Below, one piece after another: positions 44,519-53,397 of a stretch of 64,000 bases of DNA (the first letter of the stretch is position 1; each line of letters starts with the position of its first letter). This DNA comes from CBDDLD01 sp965230605. GTDB taxonomy: Bacteria; Bacteroidota; Bacteroidia; Flavobacteriales; Flavobacteriaceae. Below the pieces are notes generated by a model. The model made no database searches, was not told the DNA's origin, and saw only the letters and a list, made by a program, of their open reading frames with translations. The position numbers and the translations under genes were made by a program. Location: NCBI GenBank assembly GCA_965230605.1, contig CBDDLD010000004.1, forward strand, positions 2,108,001-2,172,000, given 5' to 3'.

Positions 44519-45382
44519 TTAATGGTATTGTGTAAAAATCTTTGAGGCTTCGTTATAAGCACTCTCAAAACTCATAGCGTTAAGGTCGTTGACTTTGCGT
44601 TGTGTGAAGTATGAAACTAGTTTTTCTGTAGGCATGTTTCCAGTCAGTTCGTCTTTAGCCATTGGGCAACCTCCAAAGCCTTGTATTGCACCATCAAAGC
44701 GCCTACAGCCAGAAGTATAAGCGGCATTTACTTTTTCGAACCAAGAATCTGGTGTGGTATGCAAATGTGCTCCAAATTCTATATCAGGATATTTAGGAAT
44801 CAAATTAGAAAAGAGGTATTCAATATTTTCGGCATTAGAGCTTCCTATGGTATCACTTAATGACAATATACCTACTCCCATTTTGGCTAAACGCTCCGTC
44901 CACTCCCCTACAATATCTACATTCCATGGATCTCCATAGGGATTACCAAAGCCCATAGAAATATATACAACCACTTCTTTATTGGATTTGTCTGCAATCT
45001 CTAATATTTCTTGTAGCGTAACCACAGATTGTGCTATGGTTTTATGGGTATTACGCATTTGGAAATTTTCAGATATTGAAAATGGGAATCCTAAGTAATT
45101 GATCGCTTTATGTTGAGCAGCATCATTAGCGCCTCTTGTATTCGCAATAATTGCTAATAATTTGCTTACTGTATTGCTTAAATCTAATTGAGATAAGACT
45201 TCTGCTGTATCTACCATTTGGGGGATGGCCTTTGGAGATACAAAACTACCAAAGTCAATGGTATCGAAACCTACTCTTAGTAAAGATTGAATGTATTGCA
45301 CTTTCTTTTCAGTGGGAATAAAATCCTTTATTCCCTGCATGGCATCTCTTGGACATTCAATGATTTTTACAGTCTTATTCAT
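44519..45382 (-). CDS. mvaB: hydroxymethylglutaryl-CoA lyase
   Basis: Cleaves HMG-CoA to acetyl-CoA and acetoacetate at the end of leucine breakdown. The protein has about 287 residues with an HMGL-like TIM barrel: KIIECPRDAMQGI at the start, then DFGSFVSPKAIPQM, the metal site HLHTTPD and the catalytic cysteine region GFGGCPMAKDEL. ATG 45382 is used; TTG 45391 overlaps a -7 element (TATATTTG, 45396-45389), so the transcript may be nearly leaderless. Leucine dehydrogenase in this window (52159) feeds the same pathway. Confidence 0.93.
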   Translation of the reverse strand: MNKTVKIIECPRDAMQGIKDFIPTEKKVQYIQSLLRVGFDTIDFGSFVSPKAIPQMVDTAEVLSQLDLSNTVSKLLAIIANTRGANDAAQHKAINYLGFPFSISENFQMRNTHKTIAQSVVTLQEILEIADKSNKEVVVYISMGFGNPYGDPWNVDIVGEWTERLAKMGVGILSLSDTIGSSNAENIEYLFSNLIPKYPDIEFGAHLHTTPDSWFEKVNAAYTSGCRRFDGAIQGFGGCPMAKDELTGNMPTEKLVSYFTQRKVNDLNAMSFESAYNEASKIFTQYH

Positions 45383-45429
45383 TGCATTCAAATATAAGAG
45401 TTAGTAGGACTATTTCATAGTTCCTTAAC

Positions 45430-46047
45430 TTATATTAGTATAAAAACAGCAATTCCCACAAACACAACTATTTGTAACCATTTAAAGAGCTTACCTGAAT
45501 GTTTATGACTTAATGTGTAGGTTTTAATCTTCGATGCTAAAAGTGCAATTGCTGAGAAAATAATAAAGGATATTAGCATGAAAATAGAGCCTAAAATATA
45601 GAATTGTATAACAGTGCTTAAGGTATCACTAAATAAAAATGCCGGGAAAAAAGCTAAGAAAAATAAAGTGACTTTAGGATTTAAAACATTCATAAAAAAA
45701 CCTTGAACAAATAATTGTTTTAGATTCTTTTTTGGGGTTCCGTCTGTACTTATAGTAATTGTATCATCCGACCTAAACACCTTGTAGGCTAAATATAATA
45801 GGTATATAGCACCAACAATTTTAATTCCTAAGAAGACAGAAGGGTTATCCTTAATTACTGCAGAAACTCCGAAAGCCAAAAGCGTAGTGTGAACGACACA
45901 TCCGGTGATTAAACCACAAACTGTAGCTATTCCATATGATTTTCCGTTACTGATACTTTGTGCCAACACGTAAATGTTATCTGGTCCAGGAGATATAGCC
46001 AAAGCCGAAGTTGCCAGTACAAATGATATTAATAACTCGTAATTCAC
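45430..46047 (-). CDS. LysE family amino-acid exporter
   Basis: A 205-residue inner-membrane protein with about six helices and the family start FVLATSALAISPGPDNIYVL. It continues GIATVCGLITGCVVHT and the conserved GFFMNVLNPKVTLFFLAFFP. These exporters move amino acids such as lysine, threonine or homoserine lactone out of the cell; the substrate is unknown. GTG is the start codon at 46047. Confidence 0.9.
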   Translation of the reverse strand: MNYELLISFVLATSALAISPGPDNIYVLAQSISNGKSYGIATVCGLITGCVVHTTLLAFGVSAVIKDNPSVFLGIKIVGAIYLLYLAYKVFRSDDTITISTDGTPKKNLKQLFVQGFFMNVLNPKVTLFFLAFFPAFLFSDTLSTVIQFYILGSIFMLISFIIFSAIALLASKIKTYTLSHKHSGKLFKWLQIVVFVGIAVFILI

Positions 46048-46134
46048 TATTAAAAATTTGGATAAAAATACATTAAAAGAAAAAAACTGTAAGGTTTTGA
46101 AAACATGAACGACATCATAGAAAAACTAATCACT

Positions 46135-47067
46135 ATGAATAAAACTACTTTTACATTTATTACTTTAATTTTTACATTGTCATTGACGGCTCAGTCAGTT
46201 GCAACGTATGATATTAGCTTTTCCGGAACATGGAATGCAGCTGATCATGCTCACATGGGGCAATCACTCCCAGGAAGTGCTCACTGGTCTGATCTAGTAG
46301 GCGCTAACCATAACGGCGATATTACTTTTGTAGAGATGGGACAACCTGCATCACCAGGTATTGAAGATGTAGCAGAAATAGGTGTTAATACTGTATTTCA
46401 ATCTGAAGTTCAAGCTCAAATCACAAACGGCGATGCACAACAATGGTTACAAATGGGATTCTCTCCTTTTGCAGCTATTAGTACCGCCACATTGACTGAT
46501 GTAGAGATCAGTTCTGATTATCCTTTATTATCATTAGCCTCTATGATTGCACCAAGTCCAGATTGGATGATTGCAGTCAATAGCTTAAATCTCATGAATC
46601 CTGATGGTACTTGGAAGACATCAATTGTAATGAATTTATTTCCTTATGATGCCGGAACAGAAGACGGGTTTAATTATTCTTTAAATAATTCTGCAACTGT
46701 AGGAGGTGTTGTTACCAGAATAGATGGTGCAGCTAATTACCCTTTCCAAGCTGGGAAAGAAGTAGGAACGCTTACTATAACATTAAAAAGCGTGTTAAGC
46801 GTAGATGATGTAGAGATTGCACAAGCAATTACTGTTTTCCCAAATCCTACAGATGAAGGTATTATTACTATGAATACTACTAAACCTATAAAAGAGGTAA
46901 GTATATATAACGTATTAGGAAAAGAAGTTAAGCGATTTAAATATACCAATCAAAATTCTGTAGGAAACAAAACTATGGATATTAGCGAACTTACAGATGG
47001 TATTTACATGATGCGCGTTATGGGTGAAGATGGTGCTATAACAACTAAAAAGCTCATAAAGAATTAA
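46135..47067 (+). CDS. T9SS-secreted protein with a spondin_N-like domain
   Basis: A protein of about 310 residues. Signal peptide (about 1-19, SLTAQS at the end). A spondin_N-type domain (about 20-220) shows TYDISFSGTWNAADHAHM, then SAHWSDLVGANHNGDITFVE and PSPDWMIAVNSLNLM. A C-terminal type A sorting domain for type IX secretion follows (VFPNPTDEGIITM through GIYMMRV to TTKKLIKN). It should be secreted or anchored on the cell surface, where spondin domains are known to bind matrix ligands in animals. ATG 46135 is chosen for the signal peptide. Confidence 0.88.
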   Translation: MNKTTFTFITLIFTLSLTAQSVATYDISFSGTWNAADHAHMGQSLPGSAHWSDLVGANHNGDITFVEMGQPASPGIEDVAEIGVNTVFQSEVQAQITNGDAQQWLQMGFSPFAAISTATLTDVEISSDYPLLSLASMIAPSPDWMIAVNSLNLMNPDGTWKTSIVMNLFPYDAGTEDGFNYSLNNSATVGGVVTRIDGAANYPFQAGKEVGTLTITLKSVLSVDDVEIAQAITVFPNPTDEGIITMNTTKPIKEVSIYNVLGKEVKRFKYTNQNSVGNKTMDISELTDGIYMMRVMGEDGAITTKKLIKN

Positions 47068-47088
47068 AAACAAATATTGAATATTATA

Positions 47089-47116
47089 AAAAGCGCATAT
47101 TAATGCGCTTTTTTAA
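47089..47116 (+). terminator. terminator of the spondin-domain gene
   Basis: AAAAGCGCAT (47089-47098) and ATGCGCTTTT (47103-47112) around ATTA, then Ts. Its right arm overlaps the last codons of convergent pyrD. Confidence 0.9.
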
Positions 47117-48122
47117 TTAATGCTTTATTAATAGCTTTTATCAGCTTTGGACCTTCGTATATGAAGCCAGTATATAATTGTATCAGGTCTGCCCCAGCTT
47201 CAAACTTATCCATGGCATCGTTTACAGAATGTATCCCCCCTACTCCTATAATTGGAAACGCCTTATTGCTTTGCTCAGCCAGAAACCGAATCACCTCTGT
47301 AGATTTATTTGATAAAGGTTTCCCACTTAGGCCGCCAACTTCAGATTTATTTTTACTAGTTAACCCTTCTCTAGAAATTGTTGTATTTGTAGCAATAACT
47401 CCATCTATTTTAGTATCGGCAACTATATCGATGATATCTTGTAATTGCTCATTAGTTAAGTCTGGGGCTATTTTAAGCAAGATCGGTTTAGACTCAGGTT
47501 TCTTAGCATTCTCAGCCTTTAAAACATTTAGAAGTGCTGTCAATGGCTCTTTATCTTGTAATGCTCTTAGATTTGGTGTATTAGGAGAGCTTACATTAAC
47601 TACAAAATAATCTACATAAGGGAATAACGCTTCAAAACATATTTTATAATCTTCAACAGCAGACGCATTTGGAGTCACTTTATTCTTTCCTATATTACCG
47701 CCTATGAGCACCCCTTTATTATTCTTTAATCGCTTTATAGCATCTTCAACACCGCCATTATTAAACCCCATACGGTTAATAATCCCGGAATCTTCTTTCA
47801 ATCTAAATAAACGTTTTTTAGGATTCCCTGCTTGGGGTTTTGGCGTAATAGTCCCTATTTCAATGAATCCAAATCCAAAATCAGATAGCTCATTAAACAG
47901 CCTTGCATCTTTATCAAAGCCAGCTGCAAGTCCCACCGGATTTTTAAATTTGATGCCAAACAAGTCTCGTTCTAAAGATTTATGATTAACTACATAACTC
48001 ATCTTTATTAATGAACTAACACCTGGAATCTTAGAAATAAAACGAATACATGAAAATGTAAAATAGTGTATTTTTTCCGGGTCAAATGCGAATAAGACAG
48101 GTCTTATAATAAGCTTATACAT
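47100..48122 (-). CDS. pyrD: quinone-dependent dihydroorotate dehydrogenase
   Basis: A class 2 enzyme that oxidises dihydroorotate to orotate with FMN and passes electrons to quinone at the inner membrane, the fourth step of pyrimidine synthesis. The protein of about 340 residues has the N-terminal membrane-association segment (LIIRPVLFAFDPEKIHYFTF), then FKNPVGLAAGFDKDARL, VNVSSPNTPNLR with the catalytic serine region, and IGVGGIHSVNDAMDK near the FMN site. ATG 48122 is used; an upstream ATG adds seven doubtful residues. Confidence 0.95.
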   Translation of the reverse strand: MYKLIIRPVLFAFDPEKIHYFTFSCIRFISKIPGVSSLIKMSYVVNHKSLERDLFGIKFKNPVGLAAGFDKDARLFNELSDFGFGFIEIGTITPKPQAGNPKKRLFRLKEDSGIINRMGFNNGGVEDAIKRLKNNKGVLIGGNIGKNKVTPNASAVEDYKICFEALFPYVDYFVVNVSSPNTPNLRALQDKEPLTALLNVLKAENAKKPESKPILLKIAPDLTNEQLQDIIDIVADTKIDGVIATNTTISREGLTSKNKSEVGGLSGKPLSNKSTEVIRFLAEQSNKAFPIIGVGGIHSVNDAMDKFEAGADLIQLYTGFIYEGPKLIKAINKALIKKAH

Positions 48123-48236
48123 GCTGAAGTTTTTGCTGAGCAAAAATACAAAAACATGACAATGTATGCATTCATAATTTTGACTAGATATATTAAGAAA
48201 TCACACACAATATTTTTACATTTGAAAAAAATCGAT

Positions 48237-49469
48237 ATGCAAGATATAATCAACCGCTTCATAAGCTATGTGACCATTGACACAGAGTCAGATCCTAATT
48301 CTGAAACAACACCGAGTACAGAGAAACAGTGGGACTTAGCCAATAAACTTGTTGAAGATCTCAAAGCAATTGGTCTAACTGATGTCACTATTGATGAAAA
48401 TGCATACATCATGGCTACACTGCCCAGTAATGTAGACCATGAGGTGCCTACTATTGGTTTCATCTCTCATTTTGACACCTCGCCAGATTTTACAGGAGCT
48501 AATGTAAAGCCACAAATTGTTGAAAATTATGATGGGGAAGCCATCGTTTTAAATGCTGAACAAAACATTATTCTATCTCCTGATTATTTTGAGGACTTGC
48601 TTTTATACAAGGGACAGACTTTAATTACAACTGACGGTACAACACTCTTAGGCGCAGATGATAAAGCCGGAATCACTGAGATCGTTACTGCAGTAGAATA
48701 TTTAATAAATCATCCGGAAATTAAACATGGCCCTATTCGTATAGGATTTACCCCGGACGAAGAAATTGGTAGAGGTGCTCATAAGTTTGATGTTGAAAAG
48801 TTCGGAGCAGATTGGGCTTATACCATGGATGGAAGTCAGATTGGTGAATTGGAATACGAGAATTTTAACGCTGCTGGTGCTAAAGTTAAAGTCAAAGGAA
48901 AAATTGTACATCCAGGTTATGCTAAGGGTAAAATGGTGAATTCTATGTATTATGCTTCAGAGTTCATTAATGCCTTACCAAGATTAGAAACTCCAGAGCA
49001 TACTGAGGGTTATGAAGGTTTTTTCCATTTATATGGTATAGAAGGTAAAGTAGAAGAAACTACATTACAATATATCATTAGAGATCATGATAGAGCTAAA
49101 TTTGAAGCTCGTAAATCACTCGTTCAAAACATTGTTAATGACCTTAATAAGAAATATGAAAAAGATATTTTCGAGGTAGAGATTAAAGACCAGTACTTTA
49201 ATATGAAAGAAAAAGTAGAGCCTGTGATGCATATTGTGGATATTGCAGAAGAAGCTATGGTTACCTTAGGTATTAAGCCATTAATTAAAGCTATTAGAGG
49301 TGGAACAGATGGATCTCAACTATCATATATGGGATTGCCATGCCCTAATATCTTTGCCGGTGGCCATAACTTTCATGGGCGTTATGAGTATGTCCCAGTT
49401 GAGAGTATGCAGAAAGCGGTAGAGGTTATTTGTAAAATTGCTGAGTTGACAGCTTCGAAATATCAATAA
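48237..49469 (+). CDS. pepT: peptidase T (tripeptidase)
   Basis: A cytosolic M20B zinc aminopeptidase that removes N-terminal residues from tripeptides. The protein of about 410 residues has FISHFDTSPDFTG with the first zinc His/Asp, LLGADDKAGITEIV with the bridging aspartate, TPDEEIGRGAH with the catalytic glutamate, and GGHNFHGRYEYVPVESM near the C-terminus. ATG 48237 gives the family N-terminus and is preceded by a -7-like TACATTTG (48217-48224). Confidence 0.95.
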   Translation: MQDIINRFISYVTIDTESDPNSETTPSTEKQWDLANKLVEDLKAIGLTDVTIDENAYIMATLPSNVDHEVPTIGFISHFDTSPDFTGANVKPQIVENYDGEAIVLNAEQNIILSPDYFEDLLLYKGQTLITTDGTTLLGADDKAGITEIVTAVEYLINHPEIKHGPIRIGFTPDEEIGRGAHKFDVEKFGADWAYTMDGSQIGELEYENFNAAGAKVKVKGKIVHPGYAKGKMVNSMYYASEFINALPRLETPEHTEGYEGFFHLYGIEGKVEETTLQYIIRDHDRAKFEARKSLVQNIVNDLNKKYEKDIFEVEIKDQYFNMKEKVEPVMHIVDIAEEAMVTLGIKPLIKAIRGGTDGSQLSYMGLPCPNIFAGGHNFHGRYEYVPVESMQKAVEVICKIAELTASKYQ

Positions 49470-49479
49470 ATTTAAACTC

Positions 49480-50076
49480 ATGAATAGAGCAAAATCCGTT
49501 GAAGAGTACATAGAACTAAATGAGAAATGGTCTGATGCACTCAATGAATTAAGAACAATCATACTCAAAACAGAGTTAGAAGAAACTATAAAGTGGGGAG
49601 CTCCTACTTATACTATTGATGGTAAAAATGTTGTTGGCTTAGGTGCTTTTAAACACCATTACGGATTGTGGTTTCACAATGGTGTATTCTTAAAAGATGA
49701 GAAAGGCTTATTGATTAATGCTCAGGAAGGAAAAACAAAAGCATTACGCCAAATGCGTTTTGAAACTGGTGACACAATTAATAAAGATGTTGTGTTACAA
49801 TATATAAAAGAAGCCATTGCAAATCAAAAAGCTGGAAAAACTATAAAACCGGAACGCAAATCTGATCATATAAATATCCCAACATTACTAGAAGAAGCTC
49901 TTAGTGATAATACCCTAAAACAAGCTTTTAAAAGTTTAACTCCATATAAACAAAAGGAATATTGCGAATATATTGAAACCGCCAAAAGGGAGGCTACAAA
50001 ACAATCGCGTTTAAAAAAAATAACACCAATGATATTAGAAGGTATTGGTTTAAACGATAAATACCGAAATTGCTAA
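49480..50076 (+). CDS. YdeI/DUF1801-type protein
   Basis: A 198-residue cytoplasmic protein in two parts: an N-terminal DUF1801-like domain (about 10-120, with ETIKWGAPTYTIDGKNVVGL and HHYGLWFHNG), and a C-terminal YdeI-like part with PTLLEEALSDNTLKQAFKSL and YIETAKREATKQSRL. The function of this family is not known. It is 10 bases after pepT in the same transcript. Confidence 0.82.
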   Translation: MNRAKSVEEYIELNEKWSDALNELRTIILKTELEETIKWGAPTYTIDGKNVVGLGAFKHHYGLWFHNGVFLKDEKGLLINAQEGKTKALRQMRFETGDTINKDVVLQYIKEAIANQKAGKTIKPERKSDHINIPTLLEEALSDNTLKQAFKSLTPYKQKEYCEYIETAKREATKQSRLKKITPMILEGIGLNDKYRNC

Positions 50077-50080
50077 AATA

Positions 50081-50112
50081 AAAAAGCCACTCGACTGAGT
50101 GGCTTTTTTTTT
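50081..50112. terminator. terminator between convergent genes
   Basis: AAAAAGCCACTC and GAGTGGCTTTTT form a 12-bp stem around GACT, with Ts after it and As before it. It ends transcription for the pepT pair, and possibly for yajC from the other side. Confidence 0.92.
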
Positions 50113-50130
50113 GTAATGTATTGTTGACTG

Positions 50131-50427
50131 TTATTTTTTAGCTGGTGCCGGGGCATTAAGTTTGCTGCTCATTTCCATAGAAATGGCAGAACGATCGAAC
50201 TTGATCTTTCCGGCCAGAGTTTCAATAACACAACTATTATCTTTATCATTTAAATCCACAATTTTGCCATGCATTCCACTTTTGGTAATCACACGATCAC
50301 CACGCTTTAAGCTACTTGCAAATTGCTTCTCTTTTTTTGCGCGTTTCATATGCGGTGCAATCATAAAAAAGTACACCACAGCAAACATAGCTACAAAAGG
50401 TAGTAATGAACTAAATTCTCCTTCCAT
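50131..50427 (-). CDS. yajC: preprotein translocase subunit YajC
   Basis: A 98-residue accessory of the Sec translocase that associates with SecDF. One membrane helix (about 8-24, FVAMFAVVYFFMIAPHMKR), then a cytoplasmic part with SLKRGDRVITKSGMHGKIV, and an Ala/Pro/Lys tail. It lies 38 bp after the DUF1573 gene in the nusB-DUF1573-yajC order seen in flavobacteria. Confidence 0.93.
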   Translation of the reverse strand: MEGEFSSLLPFVAMFAVVYFFMIAPHMKRAKKEKQFASSLKRGDRVITKSGMHGKIVDLNDKDNSCVIETLAGKIKFDRSAISMEMSSKLNAPAPAKK

Positions 50428-50465
50428 CTAATATCTTAGTTAAGTTTATGTTCGTCCAGAACTGT

Positions 50466-50990
50466 TTAATTAGATGTTTTTGTTGGATTCAAAGGTGTAA
50501 TACTTGCAGTACCAGCTGGTTTCTTAGGCTTAGCAGCCGCATTAGGATCTTTTTCAACAAAAGCAGTAATTTTCACAGTCTCTTTTCCTTTCTCTGTGTT
50601 AGTAGTTAGCGTCACTGTTTTAGACACTTTATTACCATTACCTTTTCCGTTGAATTTAACTGTAAACTCACCTGTATCTCCCGGAGCTACTTCTTTAGTC
50701 CAGTTAGATGGTACAGTACATCCACAAGTACTTTTGATATTACTTACAACTAACATTGACTTACCAGTATTTGTGTACTTGAACACAGTTTCAACTGGAG
50801 TACCATTTTCTATAGTTCCAAAATCGTGCTCAGTTTTATCAAAAGCTATTGAAGGAAAATCTCCAGCATTAGCATCTCTTTCAGCAGCTTGAGCTACATT
50901 TTCAGATTTCACTTTACTAGCTGCATCGTCCTTACAAGATGTAAAAGCGATCATAGATAGTACGCTTAAACCTAAAATTACTTTTCTCAT
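50466..50990 (-). CDS. DUF1573 lipoprotein
   Basis: A 174-residue lipoprotein (lipobox AFTSC). The DUF1573 domain (about 50-150) is an immunoglobulin-like fold with FDKTEHDFGTIENGTPVE and the cysteine pair in STCGCTVPSNW. It ends in a proline/threonine-rich tail. Widespread in Bacteroidota but of unknown function. It is in an operon between nusB and yajC. Confidence 0.9.
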   Translation of the reverse strand: MRKVILGLSVLSMIAFTSCKDDAASKVKSENVAQAAERDANAGDFPSIAFDKTEHDFGTIENGTPVETVFKYTNTGKSMLVVSNIKSTCGCTVPSNWTKEVAPGDTGEFTVKFNGKGNGNKVSKTVTLTTNTEKGKETVKITAFVEKDPNAAAKPKKPAGTASITPLNPTKTSN

Positions 50991-51121
50991 AGTTATATTC
51001 TTTAATTAATAAGTAGATTTACTTTCAGCCGCTAAATGTACTAATAATTTCAGCGATTTGAAACTTTTAATGACTTCTTAACAGATAAAAAGGATAAACG
51101 TCTAGGGCATGATGGAAGGTT

Positions 51122-52066
51122 TTAAAGCAACCCTCTTCCACTTTTAACGTAAGTATTCTCGCTCATATACTCCTTAACAATTTTGTCTAGTACTCCATTT
51201 ATAAATATGCTGCTTTTTGGTGTAGAATACTCTTTAGCAATCTCTAAATACTCATTCATAGTAACTTTAAAGGGTATAAAAGAGAATTTTTGAAATTCAC
51301 ACAACGCCATTTGAAGTAAAACACCATCTATACTTGCTAGGCGTTCCGCATCCCAATTGGTAGTTTTATTGGCGATTTCATCAAAAAATGATGATCTATT
51401 CAATAGTGTTTTAACAAATAAGTCTTTAGCAAACTTACGATCGTCTTCATCTTTATACAATCTAGGAAGTAAGACCGATTCAGGGGAATGTTCTTTTAAT
51501 TTCTTAAATACTTTTACCAAGGCTGTATTTACTACTGGTAAGTCATCTATCCAGGTTAAACGTTTATCTTCAAAGTATTCGTATAGTTTGTCGTTAGGTG
51601 CTATGATTTCAGAATAGATTTTGATAATAAAGGCCTTATCAGACTGGTAATCGCTTGCCTTATCATTCATGTAGTCTTTATATACATCACTATCAATAAT
51701 AGCTTTGTAAATGATATCAATGTATTCAAAATCTAAATTCCAAAAATTGAGTTTTCGTTTCTTAACAGCCTCCTTTAAAAGTGTATTATGACTTATAAGT
51801 TCTAATACTCTATTATCAGCAAACTTTCTGTTAGGATTCTTATCCTCAGCGGTAGCTAAGAGTTTATTCTGAGTTTTATCTAATCGATCTTTTGCTTTTT
51901 TCTGAACTTCTACTAATAGAGAAAGAATTACCAAGTAGAGGTCATACATGCTATCTATACTATAAAAAAGGAACTTTTCATCTTTAGAGAAATCATCACT
52001 TTCACCACCATTGAAAGCGAATAAGGACTGCATTACTTTTATTCTAATGTGTCTTCTGTTAAGCAT
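51122..52066 (-). CDS. nusB: transcription antitermination protein NusB, long form
   Basis: NusB binds BoxA RNA with S10 and helps rRNA transcription read through. The NusB fold is recognisable at both ends: LNRRHIRIKVMQSLFAF at the start and, about residues 190-300, LLNRSSFFDEIANKTTNWD through VTMNEYLEIAKEYSTPKSSIFINGVLD. The protein has about 314 residues, more than twice the E. coli protein, with an inserted or extended helical middle region usual in this phylum. ATG 52066 is preferred over TTG 52072. Confidence 0.92.
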   Translation of the reverse strand: MLNRRHIRIKVMQSLFAFNGGESDDFSKDEKFLFYSIDSMYDLYLVILSLLVEVQKKAKDRLDKTQNKLLATAEDKNPNRKFADNRVLELISHNTLLKEAVKKRKLNFWNLDFEYIDIIYKAIIDSDVYKDYMNDKASDYQSDKAFIIKIYSEIIAPNDKLYEYFEDKRLTWIDDLPVVNTALVKVFKKLKEHSPESVLLPRLYKDEDDRKFAKDLFVKTLLNRSSFFDEIANKTTNWDAERLASIDGVLLQMALCEFQKFSFIPFKVTMNEYLEIAKEYSTPKSSIFINGVLDKIVKEYMSENTYVKSGRGLL

Positions 52067-52094
52067 GTTCAAAGAACTTAATTAATGGGTTATT

Positions 52095-52124
52095 AAAAAA
52101 GGTGAAAGTTTAAAACTTTCACCT
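52095..52124 (-). terminator. terminator of the leucine dehydrogenase gene
   Basis: AGGTGAAAGTTT (52100-52111) and AAACTTTCACCT (52113-52124) are a near-perfect inverted repeat. On the minus strand it lies 35 nt after the dehydrogenase stop and runs into Ts (plus-strand A from 52095). Confidence 0.88.
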
Positions 52125-52158
52125 CACAAAAATAGTATTATTTAGTAGTGTAAAAAAA

Positions 52159-53262
52159 TTACTTTGCGTTTTCACGCTTTCTTGTTTCTATTCGTTCCTT
52201 AGCAATATTAAGTGCCGCTGCATTAGCCGTTATATTATTTGCTTCAGCATTATTTAATATCTCAAGCGTAGTATTGAAAATATTCTCTGTTTTACGCATA
52301 ATTTCCTGACGCCCGTAGTCTTCCAACTCTGCATATACATTGATTATACCTCCAGCATTTATTAAGAAATCAGGGGCATATACTATACCTCTCTCCTGAA
52401 CCATTTTACCATGTTTATCTTCAATAGCTAACTGGTTATTAGCTGCTCCTGCTATGACCTTAGCCTTGAGTTTATTTATAGTTTCATCATTTACAGTAGC
52501 TCCTAGGGCACATGGCGCATAGATATCCATTGGTTCACTGTATATATCATCTCCGGTATATATGTCAACCCCATACTTAGAGCTTACAGATTCCATTCTT
52601 TCTTGACTAATATCAGCGATTGTAACATTAGCACCTTCGTTAACCAAATGCTCAACTAAAGCCTCACCCACATTTCCTATACCCTGTACATATACAGATT
52701 TATCCTCTAATATATCTGATCCAAACTTATATTTTGCAGCTGCCTTCATTCCCATAAACACTCCATATGCTGTTATAGGTGACGGATTACCAGCTCCACC
52801 TTTACTTTCTGAAATACCAGTAACATAAGGTGTTACCTCACGAACTAAATCCATATCTTCAGTAGCCATTCCTACATCTTCAGCAGTAATATACTTACCA
52901 CCTAATGAGTGAACAAATTCTCCAAATCGCTTCATAAGCTCTGGAGTCTTTTGTGTTTTTGCATCACCAATAATAACAGCCTTACCTCCTCCTAGGTTCA
53001 GACCCGTTATTGCAGATTTAAAAGTCATTCCTCTAGAAAGTCTTAAAACATCATTAAGTGCCTCCCATTCATTATTATACTGCCACATTCTAGTACCTCC
53101 TAAAGCAGGTCCTAAAACTGTATTATGTATTCCTATTATTGCTTTTAAACCAGTATCTTTGTCATTACAAAAAACAACTTGTTCGTGGTCATCAAAAGAA
53201 TTTTGGCCAAAAACAGGGTCTATTTTTGACAGCTCTTTTGAATTTACTATATCTGATATCAT
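52159..53262 (-). CDS. Glu/Leu/Phe/Val dehydrogenase (leucine dehydrogenase type)
   Basis: An NAD-dependent oxidative deaminase of branched-chain amino acids. The 367-residue protein has the catalytic lysine in GLNLGGGKAVIIG, the segment TAEDVGMATEDMD, and a Rossmann domain with VYVQGIGNVGEALVEHLV. The sequence fits the leucine/valine subgroup better than glutamate dehydrogenase, but substrate was not tested. It has its own promoter at 53312-53343. Confidence 0.92.
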   Translation of the reverse strand: MISDIVNSKELSKIDPVFGQNSFDDHEQVVFCNDKDTGLKAIIGIHNTVLGPALGGTRMWQYNNEWEALNDVLRLSRGMTFKSAITGLNLGGGKAVIIGDAKTQKTPELMKRFGEFVHSLGGKYITAEDVGMATEDMDLVREVTPYVTGISESKGGAGNPSPITAYGVFMGMKAAAKYKFGSDILEDKSVYVQGIGNVGEALVEHLVNEGANVTIADISQERMESVSSKYGVDIYTGDDIYSEPMDIYAPCALGATVNDETINKLKAKVIAGAANNQLAIEDKHGKMVQERGIVYAPDFLINAGGIINVYAELEDYGRQEIMRKTENIFNTTLEILNNAEANNITANAAALNIAKERIETRKRENAK

Positions 53263-53311
53263 GTAAGTTAAATTTAAAAATAGAGTTTGAAGAAAATCTA
53301 AAAACAGCGTG

Positions 53312-53343
53312 CAAAAATAAATTATAATTAGAGGATTAGCAAA
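53312..53343 (-). promoter_or_regulatory. promoter of the leucine dehydrogenase gene
   Basis: TTTG (53343-53340), 20 nt, TATTTTTG (53319-53312), a consensus match on the minus strand. Confidence 0.65.
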
Positions 53344-53365
53344 ATATTAACGATAAAATAAGATG

Positions 53366-53396
53366 TTGATAATATTTTTGCTTACTCATATTTTTG
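53366..53396 (+). promoter_or_regulatory. promoter of the ABC exporter gene, next to its ATG
   Basis: TTG (53366-53368), 20 nt, TATTTTTG (53389-53396). The ATG at 53398 begins one base later, so a transcript from here would start at or inside the first codons. A second -7-like element lies at 53373-53380. Confidence 0.5.
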
Positions 53397-53397
53397 A

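Noticed and set aside
48156..48236. Longer N-terminus for pepT
   Set aside because: The extra 27 residues are not like the family and would precede the -7-like element at 48217; ATG 48237 fits.
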